Assembly (NCBI RefSeq): GCF_014879935.1
Contig: NZ_JACSRD010000067.1
Coordinates: forward strand, 1-44,337
Origin: Prosthecobacter sp.
GTDB lineage: Bacteria; Verrucomicrobiota; Verrucomicrobiia; Verrucomicrobiales; Verrucomicrobiaceae
Reading direction: 5' to 3'
DNA length: 44,337 bases
The notes under the pieces are model-generated. The model made no database searches. It worked only from the letters and a program-made list of their open reading frames with translations, and was not told the DNA's origin. The position numbers and the translations under genes are program-made. Positions 43,104 to 44,337 of the stretch are shown here, piece after piece; the first letter of the stretch is position 1; the number at the start of each line of letters is the position of its first letter.

Positions 43104-44337
43104 ATGAGCACGCACACCTTCCCCGAACTGGGCATCGCCCCGGAGCTTCTTGAGGCCGTCAAATCTCTCGGATTCGAGCAGCCCTCGCCCATCCAGGCCC
43201 AGGCCATTCCTGTGGCATTGACGGGTCGCGACGTGGTCGGTCAAAGCCACACCGGCAGCGGCAAGACGATGGCGTTTGGCATTCCCGTCGTGCAGGGCGT
43301 CGATGGCACAAAGCGCCACGTGCAGGCCTTGATCCTCTGCCCTACCCGCGAGCTGGCGATGCAGGTCTGCGCGGAGATTCACAAGCTGGCCACATTCAAG
43401 GAAGGCGTCCGTGCCACGCCTGTTTACGGCGGTGCCTCGTATGACCGCCAGATTCGTGCCTTGCAGAGCGGCTCGCAGATCGTCGTCGGCACGCCGGGAC
43501 GCATCCTCGACTTCATGGAGCGCGGTCTGTTGAAGGTCGATGCTCTCAAGAGCCTCGTGTTCGACGAAGCCGACGAAATGCTCGACATGGGTTTCGCCGA
43601 GGACATCGACCGCCTCATGGCCGCCGTGCCGAAGGACCGCCAGACGATCTTCTTCAGCGCCACCTTCGAGCCACGCATCCGCCGCCTCGTCGAAAACTAC
43701 ACCAGCAACGCCGCCACGATCACGATCGAGCAGAAGGCGCTCACCGTGCCGACGATCGAACAGCGTTACTACGAAGTACACGGCCGCTCGAAGCTGGAAG
43801 TGCTCTGCCGCGTCCTCGACATCGAGGCGCCCCGTCTGGCCATCGTGTTTGCGAACACCAAACGCGCCGTCGATGACGCCACCGATGCGCTCGTGGCCCG
43901 TGGCTACGCCGCCGACCGCCTGCATGGCGACATCAACCAGATCATGCGCGAGCGCGTGATGCGCAACTTCCGCAGCGGCACCATCGAGGTGCTCGTCGCC
44001 ACCGACGTCGCCGCCCGCGGCCTCGACGTGAACGACATCGACCTCATCATCAATCTGGAGCTGCCATACGACGCCGAGGACTACGTCCACCGCATCGGCC
44101 GCACCGGTCGTGCAGGTCGCAAGGGCAAGGCGGTCAGTCTCGTCGCCGGACGTGAGATTTATCTCATGCAGCGCATCCAGCGTTTCATCAACACGCGCAT
44201 CGAGCGCGCCAGGGTGCCGTCGCAGGAGGAAGTCGAGGCCACGCTCGTCGATCAGGCCTTTGAGAAAGTGAAGGCTGTGCTCGAAAGCGGCGAATACACC
44301 TCCCACGAGCACAGCATCCAGCGCCTGAGCGCCCTGG
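43104..44337 (+). CDS. DEAD-box RNA helicase, 3' end outside the window
   Basis: The first 411 codons are present and remain open to the window edge. The ATG at 43104 has GGGGGA six bases upstream. The product unwinds RNA duplexes using ATP. Motifs are the Q motif region FEQPSPIQAQAIP, motif I SHTGSGKT (48-55; the usual leading Ala is Ser), PTRELA (80-85), TPGR (130-133), DEAD (154-157), SAT (185-187), RGLD and HRIGRTGRAGRKG. A further C-terminal segment begins and may lead to a DbpA/CsdA-like RNA-binding domain. Similar proteins (DeaD/CsdA) work in ribosome assembly and cold adaptation; the exact subgroup cannot be set from a partial gene. Confidence 0.95.
   Translation, partial: MSTHTFPELGIAPELLEAVKSLGFEQPSPIQAQAIPVALTGRDVVGQSHTGSGKTMAFGIPVVQGVDGTKRHVQALILCPTRELAMQVCAEIHKLATFKEGVRATPVYGGASYDRQIRALQSGSQIVVGTPGRILDFMERGLLKVDALKSLVFDEADEMLDMGFAEDIDRLMAAVPKDRQTIFFSATFEPRIRRLVENYTSNAATITIEQKALTVPTIEQRYYEVHGRSKLEVLCRVLDIEAPRLAIVFANTKRAVDDATDALVARGYAADRLHGDINQIMRERVMRNFRSGTIEVLVATDVAARGLDVNDIDLIINLELPYDAEDYVHRIGRTGRAGRKGKAVSLVAGREIYLMQRIQRFINTRIERARVPSQEEVEATLVDQAFEKVKAVLESGEYTSHEHSIQRLSAL

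Overview
The window looks like chromosomal core sequence of a Verrucomicrobiota bacterium, probably near Prosthecobacter or Verrucomicrobium. This is inferred from gene content: a DUF1501 protein, a DUF3500 protein, a very large secreted PHP-type protein, a Uma2 gene, a fused gamma-alpha KorA with KorB, and an LptE/BamD-like outer-membrane set. Base composition is evenly GC-rich, and most starts have weak or no Shine-Dalgarno sequences. I see no insertion sequence, prophage, CRISPR array or rRNA. One tRNA is present, tRNA-Val(GAC).

Layout. 106-2933: dnaA and a DUF3500 gene, both on the minus strand. 3118-9000: a plus-strand type II secretion/type IV pilus-like set (two tandem GspE/PilB ATPases, a GspF/PilC platform protein, a GspG-like pseudopilin and a small membrane protein). 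It is followed by a DhnA-type aldolase and a secreted protein (to 10557). 10558-12587: a DUF3108 protein and an M29 aminopeptidase. 12616-15192: a two-gene minus-strand operon (phosphoribosyltransferase, then erythromycin esterase family) divergent from a CBS-pair gene. Both operon genes carry an in-frame TAG inside otherwise intact coding sequence. 15251-17138: nadA, a VC0807-type membrane protein and tRNA-Val. 17155-20828: htrA followed by an overlapping response regulator/histidine kinase pair. 20968-24670: an M50-like membrane metallopeptidase, xseA and a DUF1501 gene. 24848-30035: a BamD-like TPR protein, lptE, rsmI and glgP on the minus strand. 30146-32395: an alpha/beta hydrolase and proA. 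32457-34002: an Ldh2-type dehydrogenase and a cytochrome c'-like protein. 34259-39236: a 1016-residue secreted PHP-type protein, then a translationally coupled trio (Uma2, membrane protein, EF-hand protein). 39184-42916: an MBL-fold hydrolase and korB-korA. 43104-end: a DEAD-box RNA helicase cut by the window edge.

How the genes work together. The pilus/secretion genes supply motor, platform and pseudopilin, but no secretin or prepilin peptidase is present here. HtrA with its two-component pair looks like an envelope-stress unit. LptE and the BamD-like protein belong to outer-membrane assembly. KorAB would provide ferredoxin-linked 2-oxoacid metabolism. GlgP, NadA, ProA, RsmI, XseA and DnaA are housekeeping.

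The strongest anomaly is the pair of amber codons in the adjacent PRTase and esterase genes, at 14454-14456 and 13885-13887. TAG acts as an ordinary stop elsewhere in the window. The likely reading is recent parallel decay of one operon, with readthrough or assembly error as alternatives. Secondary points of interest are a run of five 7-bp repeats between nadA and its divergent neighbour, paired inverted repeats at several promoters, a possible pseudoknot ahead of the helicase, and the uncharacterised Uma2/membrane/EF-hand cassette.
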